Below are positions 38,472-48,743 of a stretch of 51,789 nt of DNA, piece after piece. How positions within the stretch are numbered: the stretch's first letter is position 1; the number at the start of each line of letters is the position of its first letter. The position numbers and the translations under genes were made by a program. This DNA is from Diphasiastrum complanatum (taxonomy: Eukaryota; Streptophyta; Lycopodiopsida; Lycopodiales; Lycopodiaceae), in assembly GCA_029204225.1 (NCBI GenBank), contig CM055102.1, forward strand, positions 10,677,456 to 10,729,244, in the 5' to 3' direction. The notes under the pieces were generated by a model. It was not told the DNA's origin, did not search any database, and was given only the letters and a program-made list of their open reading frames with translations.

Positions 38472-38975
38472 CAGAATCTGTGGGGCGGATTTGCAGTTCA
38501 AGTACTCACACGTGAACGACAACGAAACGACTCAATGTTTGCAAAGGATGGATGGCTAGCCTGTTTCTTGGGTTAGTTTCATTTGCGACAACGCCCACCA
38601 GACGCAAGCAGGAAGTCAAAAGTTGGAAAGGGCCATTTCAGGGGAGATCTTCTATGGAGCAGTTGGTCTTCATTTTGGGACGGCCACCTTCGAAACTGAA
38701 ACTCACTGAGCATGGGCGATATCCAGAATCTGTGGGGCGGATTTGCAGTTCAAGTACTCACACGTGAACGACAACAAAACGACTCAATGTTTGCAAAGGA
38801 TGGATGGCTAGCCTATTTCTTGGGTTAGTTTCATTTGTGACAACGCCCACCAGACGCAAGCAGGAAGTCAAAAGTTGGAAAGGGCAATTTCAGGGGAGAT
38901 CTTCTATGGAGCAGTTGGTCTTCATTTTGGGACGGCCACCTTCGGAACTGAAACTCACTGAGCATGGGTGATATC
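38472..38975 (+). repeat. 252-bp tandem duplication
   Basis: CAGAATCTGTGGGGCGGATT begins both 38472 and 38724. The copies differ at only a handful of bases. Confidence 0.93.
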
Positions 38976-39366
38976 CAGTATCAGTTGGGTTTTTCCTCAA
39001 AGGGGAAAAGACTAGGATCCTCTTCAGAGATTGGCAACAAGTTGGATCGAGCCATAATCCTAGCAGATGGGAAGCAAAGTGTTGGAAAGGCTTTTTGTCT
39101 GAAGAACTTCTACTCTAAAGTCCGATCAGTTGATTTATTAAGTGGAGGGGAACTATCACACATACCTCTCTCTTGGGGCAAATTTTGAATTAAAGTTGAT
39201 CAAAATGGGGGCAAATTCAAGGTGACCTAGCCATACTCACACGAGGAGACTGGCGAACTTTGGACCTAATAAGTTGACAAGTTTTTGTTGTGGAAAGAAA
39301 AGTTTGTTATAGGCTTTCTCTGGACCAGCAATGATGAGGAAACATATGAGTACGCTGGCTTGTGTT

Positions 39367-39728
39367 ACGTGTAAGGCAGCTGATCAATGAAGGAACTGAG
39401 AAAGTTGAGTCTTGCATGAGAGACTTGGTATTTCGAACGGACGCTAAGGGACAGTTCGCGTTGAGATCGGACTAGTGCAAACTCTGGGTGCATGTGTCTG
39501 ATTCAAAGAGAGCTACTTGAAGCCAAGCTCGATGTACACTTCTTGTTTTGACTGTGAGGCAACTGACCAGTGATGGAATTGTGAAAGTCAAGTTTTGCGC
39601 GACGGACATGGTGCTTCAAACAAACGCGAAGAGATAGTTCGGATGCGGATCAAACTGGTGCGACCCTTTGGCTTTCCACGAGGTCAATGGTTACATTTGG
39701 GCTGATTCAAAGAGCTACTTCAAGCTAA
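39367..39728 (+). repeat. Imperfect duplication, period about 184 bp
   Basis: Blocks GGCAGCTGATCAATGAAGGA and GGCAACTGACCAGTGATGGA start the two copies. CTGATTCAAAGAGAGCTACTT and CTGATTCAAAGAGCTACTTC (given here by their shared CTGATTCAAAGAG core) end them. Older than the 252-bp duplication. Confidence 0.7.
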
Positions 39729-40298
39729 GTGAGAGGTGCATTGCGGAGTACTCAATCTTTGCCTACCTTAAAGAGCCAAGATGGAAAAGTATCAAGATCA
39801 GGCTTGGACAAGGAGAGAAATCAAGGTGCAGAAGCAACAAGGCACGAAGTGGACCATAAAGTGTGCAATCAAACGATAAATCCTTCGGCTCAGGGAGCCT
39901 TGATACTTGTGCGGAACTGAACAAATCTGGAGCTCAGGGAGCTCAACACAAAGTGCATCAAGGACAAATCAGGAGCTCAAAGGAGTTCCAAAGTCGAAAG
40001 TCAAAAGCGACAGGGGCGAACATTTCAAAGAAAGGCCTCTGTCACTAGTTAATAAGGTTCTCGGGTTTTACGAAAGCGATATCAAATCTACGCTTTTCCC
40101 AGACAAAGATATATTTTCAAGTTATGTAATTTTTCAGTACAAAGAGCTGAGCCTCCGACTTGTGGTGTGCCAGCTTCAATGTTAATAAAAAGTGGCCAGT
40201 AAATTGAGTACTGTACCAAGTAGCTTAAATGTATAGTTATTTTAATTGGGAGACACCTTTACTTTAATCTGACATCTGATGAGGACATCAGATTTTAT

Positions 40299-40312
40299 AA
40301 AGGTGGGGTGGA
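40299..40312 (+). promoter_or_regulatory. LARD polypurine tract
   Basis: AAAGGTGGGGTGGA abuts TGTTGTAAAG of the 3' LTR. Confidence 0.85.
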
Positions 40313-41539
40313 TGTTGTAAAGCTACCTTTACAAGCTTTACTTCCGGCGCCATCGGCGCCAGCAGCGCCCCTGCTGCTCCCGGCGCCAACGGCGCCGGCA
40401 CCGCTCCCGGCGCCACTGTGACCAGAATCCAGCCGGCGCCAAGTTCCTATGGCTGAAAATCTTTGATCGGTTCTAGCGAAGTCCAGAGAGCTCAGATCGA
40501 TGTGCAATCACCTCACACGATCTAGGCATGATTAAAGGAAGCCTGGGGATCAATAAAATCTAGAGAGAGAAAATGACTTTCTAGAAAGAGAAAATCCTAG
40601 AGAGAGAAAAATGTGCTTTACCAGCTTGGGTAGAGTGCTTGGTATGAGGGGGGGTGCCGAATCACACCAATACTATAGGGGAGTGCGGGTTGCGACTCAG
40701 GGCGAGCTCCAACCAAGTCTCAGCCTCCCTTGCTGGAATGTTGTCATGGCTCTCGCCTTGGCATGCTAGCGCCCCGGAGACTAGGGTCGGTCACACACTT
40801 GAAATGTAACCTTCTCAAATTTGTCAATAAAGTGGGATTTTTCTCAAACTGACTCTGATTACCTTCTGGGTTTCAGTGTTCGGTAAAAGCACCAATTGTA
40901 AGGCCGCTTTCAAAATTTTTAACTTGGCACATAGCTGAGGGTCATATCCCGGGACGCCAGCGGTATGCCGTCGGGACCATTTGGTCCATGGCGCCAGCGG
41001 TATGCTGTCGGGACCATTTGGTCCATGAATTGGTTGTTTCCATATCTGTCGCGGCTTGTGGTTCTGAGTATTCCTTGCATGAACGTGAATGGGTTAAGCT
41101 CTTGGGGAACGGGCTCTAACCTGTCGGCTGAGTTGGATGGCTTGCTTGAGTGGATGTTACTTGTTTATGGCTGTCCAGTCTGGCGTGGCGCCAGGTTGGC
41201 TTCCAGCGCTCGTGACGAAGCTTTCAGTTGGTTAAGTCTGATGTAAGTCAGACCGCTTGCTTGGAATGGATGTTACTAGTTTGTAACGAAGCTTCGAGTT
41301 GGTTAAGTTTGATGTATGTCGGGCGGCTTGCTTGGAGGGAAGTCACTCACGTCGGGACCCCCGATCTGGCATGGCGCCAGGTTGGATCTCAATGTTGGTT
41401 TTCGGAACTTCAAGTTGGTTAAGTCTGATCGTTGTTGGTGAGTTGGCTGCTTGTATGTCAAGTGGGTTTGGATGGCAAGAGTTGAAGGCTGGGAAGCTAA
41501 GTCGTGGTTCCCGGCTCCCTTTGGGATGCCTGCGCTACA
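40313..41539 (+). repeat. LARD 3' LTR, full length
   Basis: 1227 bp. TATA-like ACTATAGGGG near 40672, AATAAA at 40826-40831. It includes a 37-bp tandem duplication (40955-41028) not found in the solo LTR. Confidence 0.93.
40955..41028 (+). repeat. 37-bp tandem duplication in the LARD 3' LTR
   Basis: CGCCAGCGGTATGC(C/T)GTCGG...TTTGGTCCATG twice. Each unit contains the inverted pair GGACCA TT TGGTCC. Confidence 0.9.
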
Positions 41540-41544
41540 AGTAG
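41540..41544. repeat. Target-site duplication AGTAG of the LARD (right)
   Basis: Exact match to 36006-36010. Confidence 0.9.
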
Positions 41545-41916
41545 TCTCACTTCACTAGTGGACAATTGGATCTTCTGATCCTAGACAAAATTATCTTCTT
41601 GCAAGAGGCGAAGCTTCTATCTATGTTCGTCTTGATTGCTTACTAGCATCAGACTTCTTCTTTGGGTTTTTCTTCTCTAAGTTACACTCTATGTATCATG
41701 TTCTGATATGTGTCGAGTATAATTCAATAAGTACGGTCTCTCTGTGCAAATCTAAGATTAGAGTGATTAAGCATCTACAACTAACCAAAGAATTAGAAGA
41801 GTGACAGATTAGCCATGACCTAGGAAGTATCTGCTGACGTCATGCCATCAGGTCAGATCTCTGTACTTCTGGGTACTTGTGTGATCTCTGGTGGTACTCC
41901 TAGGAGCGTGATGACA
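41545..41916 (-). repeat. Copia A 5' LTR, outer part
   Basis: Resumes after the LARD. 41762-41916 matches 26159-26316, including TGACGTCA at 41835-41842. The outermost bases on the minus strand are TGTCATCACGC. Confidence 0.85.
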
Positions 41917-43500
41917 GAATGAGTTTCGTTTCCACCATTGGTTTCGTTTACCTCGTCTGCCTTTCTCTCTTGCTGGAATGCAAAAGAATCTTGTTCGTGG
42001 ATCTTTCATGTTCACGAATCGTTCGTGTTCGCAAACCATTTGTCTTCGTCTCCATTGACTTTCGTGTTCGCGAAACTCTTCATGTTTCGTATCTCCAGAT
42101 GTTCGAGTTCGCGAACATCTTCATTGAGCGAAGGACTGAAAGCTAGCAAGGCTTTGTAATCAGAAACACTTTGTTTCTTCACTAACCCTAGTTAATAAGT
42201 GAGAGGGTACTAGCACTCGAAAATGGACATGGATATTTATACAGACTAAGTCATTGTTATTCTGCTACAAATCAAGCTCTAAATACTTTTGTTCATATTA
42301 ATAAATGATTACTTTAGCATTATAGACTTGGTCACTTGAATAATACATCGGTATCGAACATGTTTAAGAAACATATTATACTTGATCTCGACTATCCAAA
42401 GAGGAAAGTTGAACTCCTTGTCTACTATGTTTGCATTATCAAAAATCATATCATGAATCCATTTAGATCAAGTCACTAGCATGTAGCAAAAGATTTGTTA
42501 AACATTGTACATACATACATATGTGGCATAATGCAAACCTTGTCATTAATAAGTGCCAGATTTTTCATTACCTTTATTGATGTTGGGACTTTGCGAGATA
42601 TCAACATACCTTGTAGATAGATCATATTGTGTGGGTAGGACTACGGTCAAACTGGTCAACTACGCTTGAAAGCGATATCAGGTTGGCCAAGTGTTGATCG
42701 ACCAAAACTTTGACTGGCCATAACTTCTTCACCATCGCTCAAAATTGCATAATCTTGGATGTCATTGAAAAGCTCTCCTTGAGGGCTTTCTAATGGCACC
42801 ATAATCGTCTCAATCCGAGTTGTTGTTCAAAAGTTACACTATTTTTTATTGAGCTGCATACTATACTACAAATAAAATGGCTTATTTACGGGCTGCCCCC
42901 AACGCAAAAAGAAAATCAATTTGAAGGAGCTACGTTACATAGATTTCAGATTTGAGTGTTTTAATTGGTCCATGTGGAAGAAACTTTTGAGAAAAAAAAA
43001 GAAAAATAATCTTTTTGAAAGGCCCCTTTTGTGTTCAAAATTTCTCTAATGACTAACTAATAATTCTCTCAATGTCTCTTAATAGGTGTCATGACAATCT
43101 CTAGCACGTCTCTTTTCTATGGTATTGTGTTCACTTTCCTTTTTTTACTTTTTTGCTATGTATTAAAATTAGCTTTTCATTTTCCAAAACCACAAAAGGC
43201 TTGGACACCATAGCTTGAGCCATTGTATCATGTAAATAATTCACAAGCATTCAACTTTCTCATGTAAAACAAATTATATAGTCTATGTGATAATGGGAGT
43301 ACCAAATTGTGTACATTGGAGTACCAAATGTGACAATTTATGTGTCAAACCATCATTGTCATGAACAATATCTACTTTGAAGGTATTCCATCGTAATTTT
43401 GTGGATACATTATAGGTTTTATAAAATAAGAAAGGTATTTTGACACATATGAGAACCACATTTTGAGTAAAACCATTATTTCAGAATATATTTTTTAGCT
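41917..43500. other. Non-coding AT-rich region
   Basis: Near 42000-42120 the phrase TTCGTGTTCGCAAA or TTCGTGTTCGCGAAA recurs four times in variant form. The rest shows no gene, LTR pair or family I recognise. Confidence 0.5.
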
Positions 43501-43507
43501 TCCAAAC

Positions 43508-43841
43508 ACAACACGTCGGTGTGCTAAGTAAATCAGCTAGATTTTTTTTTTTGGAAACCTTCAAAGATAGCACGCGGGGGTGTTAAATGAAACAAGAATT
43601 TTTTTTTTTGTGGCGAAATTAGATAGCACGCCGATGTGCTATAGATTCTGTTGCAAAAGTTTTTTTTTTTCTGCGGTCTTGCCTAGCATGCCGGTGTGCT
43701 ATCTTTGGGGGCTGCAAAAAAAAAAATTTAATTCAATTTTAATGTTTTTTACTTTGCGGGATTTTTAACTATGTACCAAACCACATTCTTGAGAATAAAC
43801 ATTGAAATAATAGCATAAAAAAGGTAGCACACCATGTGCTA
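43508..43841. repeat. Cluster of TAGCAC...GTGCTA hairpins
   Basis: Five related palindromes: 43508-43526, 43566-43585, 43623-43642 (perfect ATAGCAC GCCGAT GTGCTAT type arms), 43684-43701 and 43825-43841. The first four are 55-61 bp apart and separated by runs of 9-11 T. The second copy has lost its right arm. Confidence 0.8.
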
Positions 43842-43904
43842 TCTTTTTGTTGAGTCATGGCAAAAAAGAAACTCGCAAAAACTTTACTTGCAAAATGCCA
43901 ATGC

Positions 43905-44425
43905 CCTTCCAATGAATCTCACTAGGATCTTGCATGAATTGACTCAATCTACCAACACAAAAGCTAAGATATGGTCTTGTGATGGTTAGCTAAATAAGAG
44001 ATCCTATTTGCTTGCTATAGAGAGTAGTGTCCTTGAAGAATCTTTTGCTTATGCCTCTTGTAGTTAGCTTTACAACTGATTTCATAGGTGTAGAAATCGA
44101 TTGGCAACTATCCATTTGGAATTTCTTGAGAATGGAACTAGGTACTACTTTTGATTTAAAGATGTATTTTATGAATCTACTATAGCAAAATGTATCATCA
44201 ACAGGTTTATTGGTGACATTCATCTTAATGACATGAAGAGATTTCTTGGCCCTCTTGTCAAATACAATCTTGTACTTGTTGTGGTATTTCCTCCAGACCT
44301 ACAACAATATTCATTTCCAACAAGGACTCCATCCTTACCTTATAGATTGAGTAATTTGTTGAGTTGGGTCTATCACTTCCTTCCAGCATGATTCATCCAT
44401 GAGTAGCCATGATGAAATTTGATTG
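43905..44425 (-). pseudogene. Deleted relative of Copia B: gag start fused to RT
   Basis: The minus-strand reading has a gag block related to Copia B (QQITQSIR in place of SSNYSTWKVR; KRAKKSLHVIKMNVTNKPVD against KKAKRALHIIKMNVTNELLK). It passes within about 20 residues to the RT connection block ILKKFQMDSCQSISTPMKSV (Copia B: ILKRFHMEDCKVVSTPMESN) and KDTTLYSKQIGSLI, then FMQDPSE. Everything between gag and late RT is absent. Stops are present. It is evidence for a second, older member of the Copia B family, in inverse orientation. Confidence 0.75.
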
Positions 44426-44756
44426 CTCTCTAATCTTGGACATGTTATAATGCATTTAGCACTCACAACAAATGAAATAAAATGAAACCACAAAGATTTA
44501 GAAGTTTCCAATACTATCTCTCAATGAGACTAGTCGACTAACATGTTAGATTTGGTAGAATTTTGATCAACACATGATCTTCTCTCAGTAGAATGAAATT
44601 TAGATATGAAAAGTCATTGAACACACTTTTTGATTAGGTTTTAATTTTTCTGGTGGTAGACTACAGGTCTCACAAATAGCCCATATTTAATGTAAATTGG
44701 TCATATGGTCCAATATTGATAGTATAGAGTTCATAGTTGTTATTTTTTTGGCTATA

Positions 44757-44891
<135 letters not shown>

Positions 44892-44897
44892 CATGCC

Positions 44898-44905
44898 TAT
44901 AAATA
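44898..44905 (+). promoter_or_regulatory. TATA box next to the GA tract
   Basis: TATAAATA in GCCTATAAATAGAATAC, 9 bp after the GA tract. The spacing matches the GA-rich/ATAAATA pair of the Copia B LTR. Confidence 0.6.
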
Positions 44906-45222
44906 GAATACAATGCATGGAGAAGAAGGTTGAGCAATCCATTGTTGTATTGAAAATCATTCTTTGGAATTATTGTCTTGATTTTGCTCTCATCTCTATG
45001 TTTGTTATGGAGATTGTTGGAGTAGCTAGTTTTGGATGTTTATAATTAATGATGCAATGATGATTTAGGTGTTATACAACACTTAATCATGTATGGTGTT
45101 TGTTTGATCATAGTAGCAAATTTATGAGCTCTTTGTCTAACAATTACTTTGTGGAGGCTAGTGCAATCATTCAAGGCCTAGATCCTTATGCTTATATCAA
45201 ATTTTGATCTTTATTTTTCACA

Positions 45223-45590
45223 TAGATTTAGGTCTTTAGTTAAACCTTTGGATAATAGGGTTTGAGCTCTATTCCATGATCTTTTACTATAGCTATACTT
45301 GATCTGAAGAAGAAAAGGTTTAAGAGATACACTCAATTTTTTGATTGGGTGCGAGGACAATTGATGTGGTGGTGACTAGGTGTTGATGTTGGCCTCTCTT
45401 ATGGCAACATTAATTAGTCATATTCTCCTTACTGACCTAAGCAAATCATTTCTTATAGCTTACTCCTTGAAACTCATTTATGTTTTGGTCCTAGTTGGTA
45501 GTATGCGTTGGTTAGGATGGGATCCTTGTTACTGCTATAAGGCGGAATACTAAATGGGGGGTTGGACAACAATGAGTTCTTTGTCATTTT
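45223..45590. other. Non-coding, nothing recognised
   Basis: AT-rich flank of the LTR-like segment. Confidence 0.5.
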
Positions 45591-46210
45591 ATGTGCAATC
45601 TTGGACATGATGTCCAAGCTCTCTACATTTGAAAAAAGATTTTGGAGGCCTTTTGATGCTGAGAAGCTATTTGCAATTTTCACCATTTTTCCTTTCTATT
45701 TCTATTAAATTAGGGAGTGAGGCATTGAGTTTTGAAAGGATTTAGGCATGAGGGGCAGAAGGGCTTATTGTTGTTGAAAGAAATAAAAGTACCTAGATGT
45801 TCACAACAATCTAGCAAGACAAGTTTGAATCTAATTTGGAAGCTAGAAAAATCAATCCAAAGTAGAACCATTAAATTAGAAAAGCTTTGAATTGAGATTA
45901 TACTTCATAACATGAACAATTCTTTTTTATGATTGTAAGGCCTAGAGACTAATGCTTTCTCAGTGTCAAAAGTTATTTGGAATGTGAATGAATAGAAAAT
46001 TTTGCCTAGAGCCTCTATTTTCTCAAGGTCATTTATATGAACTGCAAACCAATAGTACTCACAAAAGGCTTTCATAGATGTTTCGAAAGTGGCATGACCC
46101 ATAAAATACACAATAACACAATGTGATGTAATGAAATCAAGGTTTTGTTGGTGAGCAACTTAAAAAATTCTAATCTTGCCACCTCCTCTTGTGTTATTTG
46201 GTCGAGGCAA
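45591..46210 (-). pseudogene. Decayed ORF with CCHC remnant
   Basis: The minus-strand readings give NPMRVANCLDQITQEEVARL, then AFCEYYWFAVHINDLEKIEA and SFTFQITFDTEKALVSRPYN. Near 45595-45635 comes FFKCRELGHHVQDC, a CX2CX4HX4C knuckle whose first Cys has become Phe. A nucleic-acid-binding gag or LINE ORF1 (DUF4283-like plus zinc knuckle) is plausible. No RT was found next to it. Frames change several times. Confidence 0.35.
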
Positions 46211-47039
46211 TTTGCTACTCTCATTGGGTTGTTTCTCCAATGTTAGCAAATATAGTAATTATTGGGATTCTTGGTGGTGACCGAGAGTGTTGGTCTATGG
46301 ATTGGACAAGTGAGGAATGAATTGAATTCAACCAACTTATAGGTGAATTTGGAGGGTCCATTACACAAAATACTAGTTTGGCTGATCAGTTCTGAACAAA
46401 AATTTGCAGGCTTGTTCAGTACTGTGAAAATAGGCTATAAAAATCTCGGCAAAGGTTTTTGAGGTTCTGAATCCATCCGACGAATGTTTTTTAGGTTTGG
46501 CGAAGGATGAGCCTTCGCGCAAGAGGATCCTTCGCCCAAGTACTGTCATAAATACAACTTTCAGCATCCAAACCTATAGCCAACCTAATTTTGACATTTT
46601 AAGTCCATCTAGCATGTCGACGAAGGTTTCTGAGGAGAGTAAGGTGCTCGACGAAGTTTCTCAAATTGGCATATTGTTGATCATTCGCCTAATCAAAAGT
46701 AGGTATTTTTTTTGGAAAAGAATCTTTGTCCAACTTAGTATAGATATATCCGAAGTGGATCTATAATCTGAAAGTTCAGCGAAGATTTCCAATATTGTAT
46801 GGGCAACATATGACCAAAACAATAATTTTATAAGTCAGTTTCCATCAAAAATTATCTTCAGAAAATATTTTCCTTTCTCTTTTTCCACTTTGATGACTTT
46901 TCTGACTTTTGCTCATCAATCTTTCCTTATTTTTTCTTCTTTTATGATTTTTTTTTATTGTCTTTTTCAAACAAAATTAATAATTAAGTATTGAAAACAA
47001 AAAATATTGAAAAATAAATAAAAATAAAAATTATTTGGA
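46211..47039. other. Non-coding region next to Ty3-3
   Basis: Contains related phrases GGCGAAGGATGAGCCTTCGCG and GAGGATCCTTCGCCCAAG (about 46498-46540; cores CGAAGGAT/ATCCTTCG are inverted) and an AT-rich end. It may hold the 3' LTR of Ty3-3, but no LTR partner is available. Confidence 0.4.
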
Positions 47040-48055
47040 TCATGCTTGCTGAACTGGTGGAGCAGACTGCCAAAACCTGCATAATCGGTTGCCATTCACA
47101 AGAGTATCAAACCGTTTTCCGTCCAAGTGCTCAAGAATCACTGTTCCATAGTTCAGGATTTCCCTCACTATATACGGGCCTTCACCGGTAAACTTCAATT
47201 TTCCCTTGATCAGCTTGGTTTTGTTCATCAGTGTGAGATCTCTTGCTTTTAGATCCTTTTTGTGTAATCGATGATCGTGCCATGCCTTACGGCGGGCTTT
47301 CTCTGTTGCTAATGCATGAACTGCCATCAATCTTGTTTCACACAATTTGTGCGACGCTTCATGACGTAGATGCAAAGACTTATTATTATTTAACTGCTCT
47401 GTTGCTGCTATGCGTAAAGATGGTACTAAAAATTCAATCGACATGACAACATCTTGACCATAAACTAGTTGGAAGGGTGTTTGATTTGTACTACTTTTGT
47501 AAGCGATTCTGAATGCCCATAATGTTGCATGCAGTTTATGTTCCCAATCAGATCGACTCGCTTCAACTGTTTTCGTCATAATAGTGCAGAGAATCTTATT
47601 GGAAGATTCAGCTTGGCCATTCCCTCTAGGATAATAAGGAGTACTGATCTGTGTATAACAAAAAAATCTTTCAGTAAACATTTTATCGTTTGATTAACAA
47701 AGTGTATACCCCGGTCGCTGACAATTTCGATCGGACATCCAAATCTGATAATAATATTTTCATAGAGAAACTTGGCCGTAGATTTCGCATCAGCAACTTT
47801 GACAGCTTTGGCTTCAACCCACTTGGTCATATAATCAGTTGCTACGATAATGTATTGAGCCTAAGATCCTCGTGCGATGGGATGAATAGAACCAACATAA
47901 TCTAGTCTCCATTTTTCAAATGGTGCTTGCGATAAAACTAGATGTAAGGGTCCATAGTTCTGTCTAGTAGGCCATCATGCTCATTGGCAAACATCACATG
48001 TTTGAATATAATTTTATGTGTCCTTATGAAACGTAGGCCACCAACAACCTGATTG
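47040..48055 (-). pseudogene. Ty3-3 integrase
   Basis: Zinc domain: DGMGGGHFSIDITIRKLLQS, then WWPTFHKDT, a stop, NYIQTCDVCQ (H...H, CxxC). Core: IIVATDYMTKWVEAKAVKV (Asp 1), RFGCPIEIVSDRGIHFVNQ (Asp 2) and, after a frame change near 47650, STPYYPRGNGQAESSNKIL (Glu 3). C-terminal part: WEHKLHATLWAFRIAYKSST, PFQLVYGQDVVMSIEF, KFTGEGPYIVREILNYGTVI, ending FWQSAPPVQQA. All three catalytic acids are visible, but a stop and a frameshift break it. Confidence 0.88.
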
Positions 48056-48743
48056 CAAAAGTTTGCGAATAGTAATATCTATAGAAAAGTGTCCTCCGCC
48101 CATGCCATCATGTGAAAACATGATCAAATCTGGTATTTCATGCGGTAAAACACATCTACGTAGAATATTGTCTAATCGACAACAATACAATTGTCTTGCA
48201 ATCAATTGATAAGATTGAGCGTTATGAATCAATTGTCTCTTCTGTACTTTTGTCAAAGAGTCATTCGACTGTCCTAGCATCAGATACTCAACAATATCCG
48301 CTGCCCACTCAGGTATTGCCTCTACATAGAATAATGCAGTGTCTGGTAATTCATCATCCACCTCAATATTAACTAGTGCAGATTCAATTCGCGAAACGTG
48401 GTCGACTAGATAATGTTGCTTCTTCTTTCAAATCACAATTCGAAAATCAAATTCATTCACTAACCATCTTGCAATACGTCCACTATTGCACATCTTGTTC
48501 ACCAAGTAAAGTAACGACTGGTGATCCGTATAAAATGCAATGTGCATTTCCATGAGATAATGACAAAATTTTTGTATAGAAAAAATCATGGCCAACGCTT
48601 CATGTTATGTTGTTGAATAGTTCTTCTCCGGATCTGTAAGCTGTCTGCTTGCAAATTGTATTGGATAGTCCTTCTTATAGTCACATGGTTGCGTCAAAAC
48701 TGATCCAATTACATATTTTGAGACATCAGTGTGAACGTGAAAC
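48014..48743 (-). pseudogene. Ty3-3 RNase H and linker
   Basis: The minus-strand reading gives HTDVSKYVIGSVLTQP (catalytic Asp), YPIQFASRQLTDPEKNYSTT, a stop, HEALAMIFSIQKFCHYLMEM, FYTDHQSLLYLVNKM and RIARWLVNEFDF. Then comes the linker HYLVDHVSRIESALVNIEVD and DELPDTALFYVEAIPEWAAD leading to the integrase zinc domain. Stops at about 48605 and 48427. Confidence 0.82.

Larger units (their letters stand above)
37789..40298 (+). other. LARD interior, non-coding
   Basis: No protein motif was found. It holds a five-unit hairpin array (37810-38195), a 252-bp tandem duplication (38472-38975) and a weaker 184-bp duplication (about 39367-39728). Conserved non-coding interiors of such elements may serve packaging or priming. 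Confidence 0.75.
36011..41539 (+). mobile_element. Non-coding LTR element (LARD-like)
   Basis: Direct LTRs 36011-36515 (deleted form) and 40313-41539 (1227 bp), PBS TGGTATCAGAGC at 36518, purine tract at 40299-40312 and exact target duplication AGTAG. The interior (excluding an inserted solo LTR) is about 2.6 kb. I find no gag, protease, RT or integrase motif in any frame, only short ORFs. This matches the definition of a large retrotransposon derivative moved in trans. Repeats inside are listed separately. Confidence 0.9.
25568..41916 (-). mobile_element. Copia A: Ty1/copia element hosting two nested insertions
   Basis: Minus strand. The 5' LTR is at the right (35611-36010 plus 41545-41916, split by the LARD). 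The Met PBS is at 35598-35609 and gag at 34716-35430. Copia B is inserted between gag and protease, followed by integrase, RT and RNase H. The 3' LTR at the left is 25568-26316. The LTR copies share long blocks at both ends. I found no matching target duplication (CTAAC on the left, GAATG on the right). Stops and one chimeric LTR show it is dead. Confidence 0.85.

Noticed and set aside
25563-41921. Target-site duplication for Copia A
   Set aside because: Flanks are CTAAC and GAATG with no match under several boundary choices. Decay or rearrangement is likely, so none is claimed.
43508-43841. CRISPR-like spaced repeats
   Set aside because: Plant nuclear context, only five diverged palindromes, T-run spacers, no cas genes.
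47243-47905. Plus-strand ORFs overlapping Ty3-3 integrase
   Set aside because: Shadows of the minus-strand integrase.
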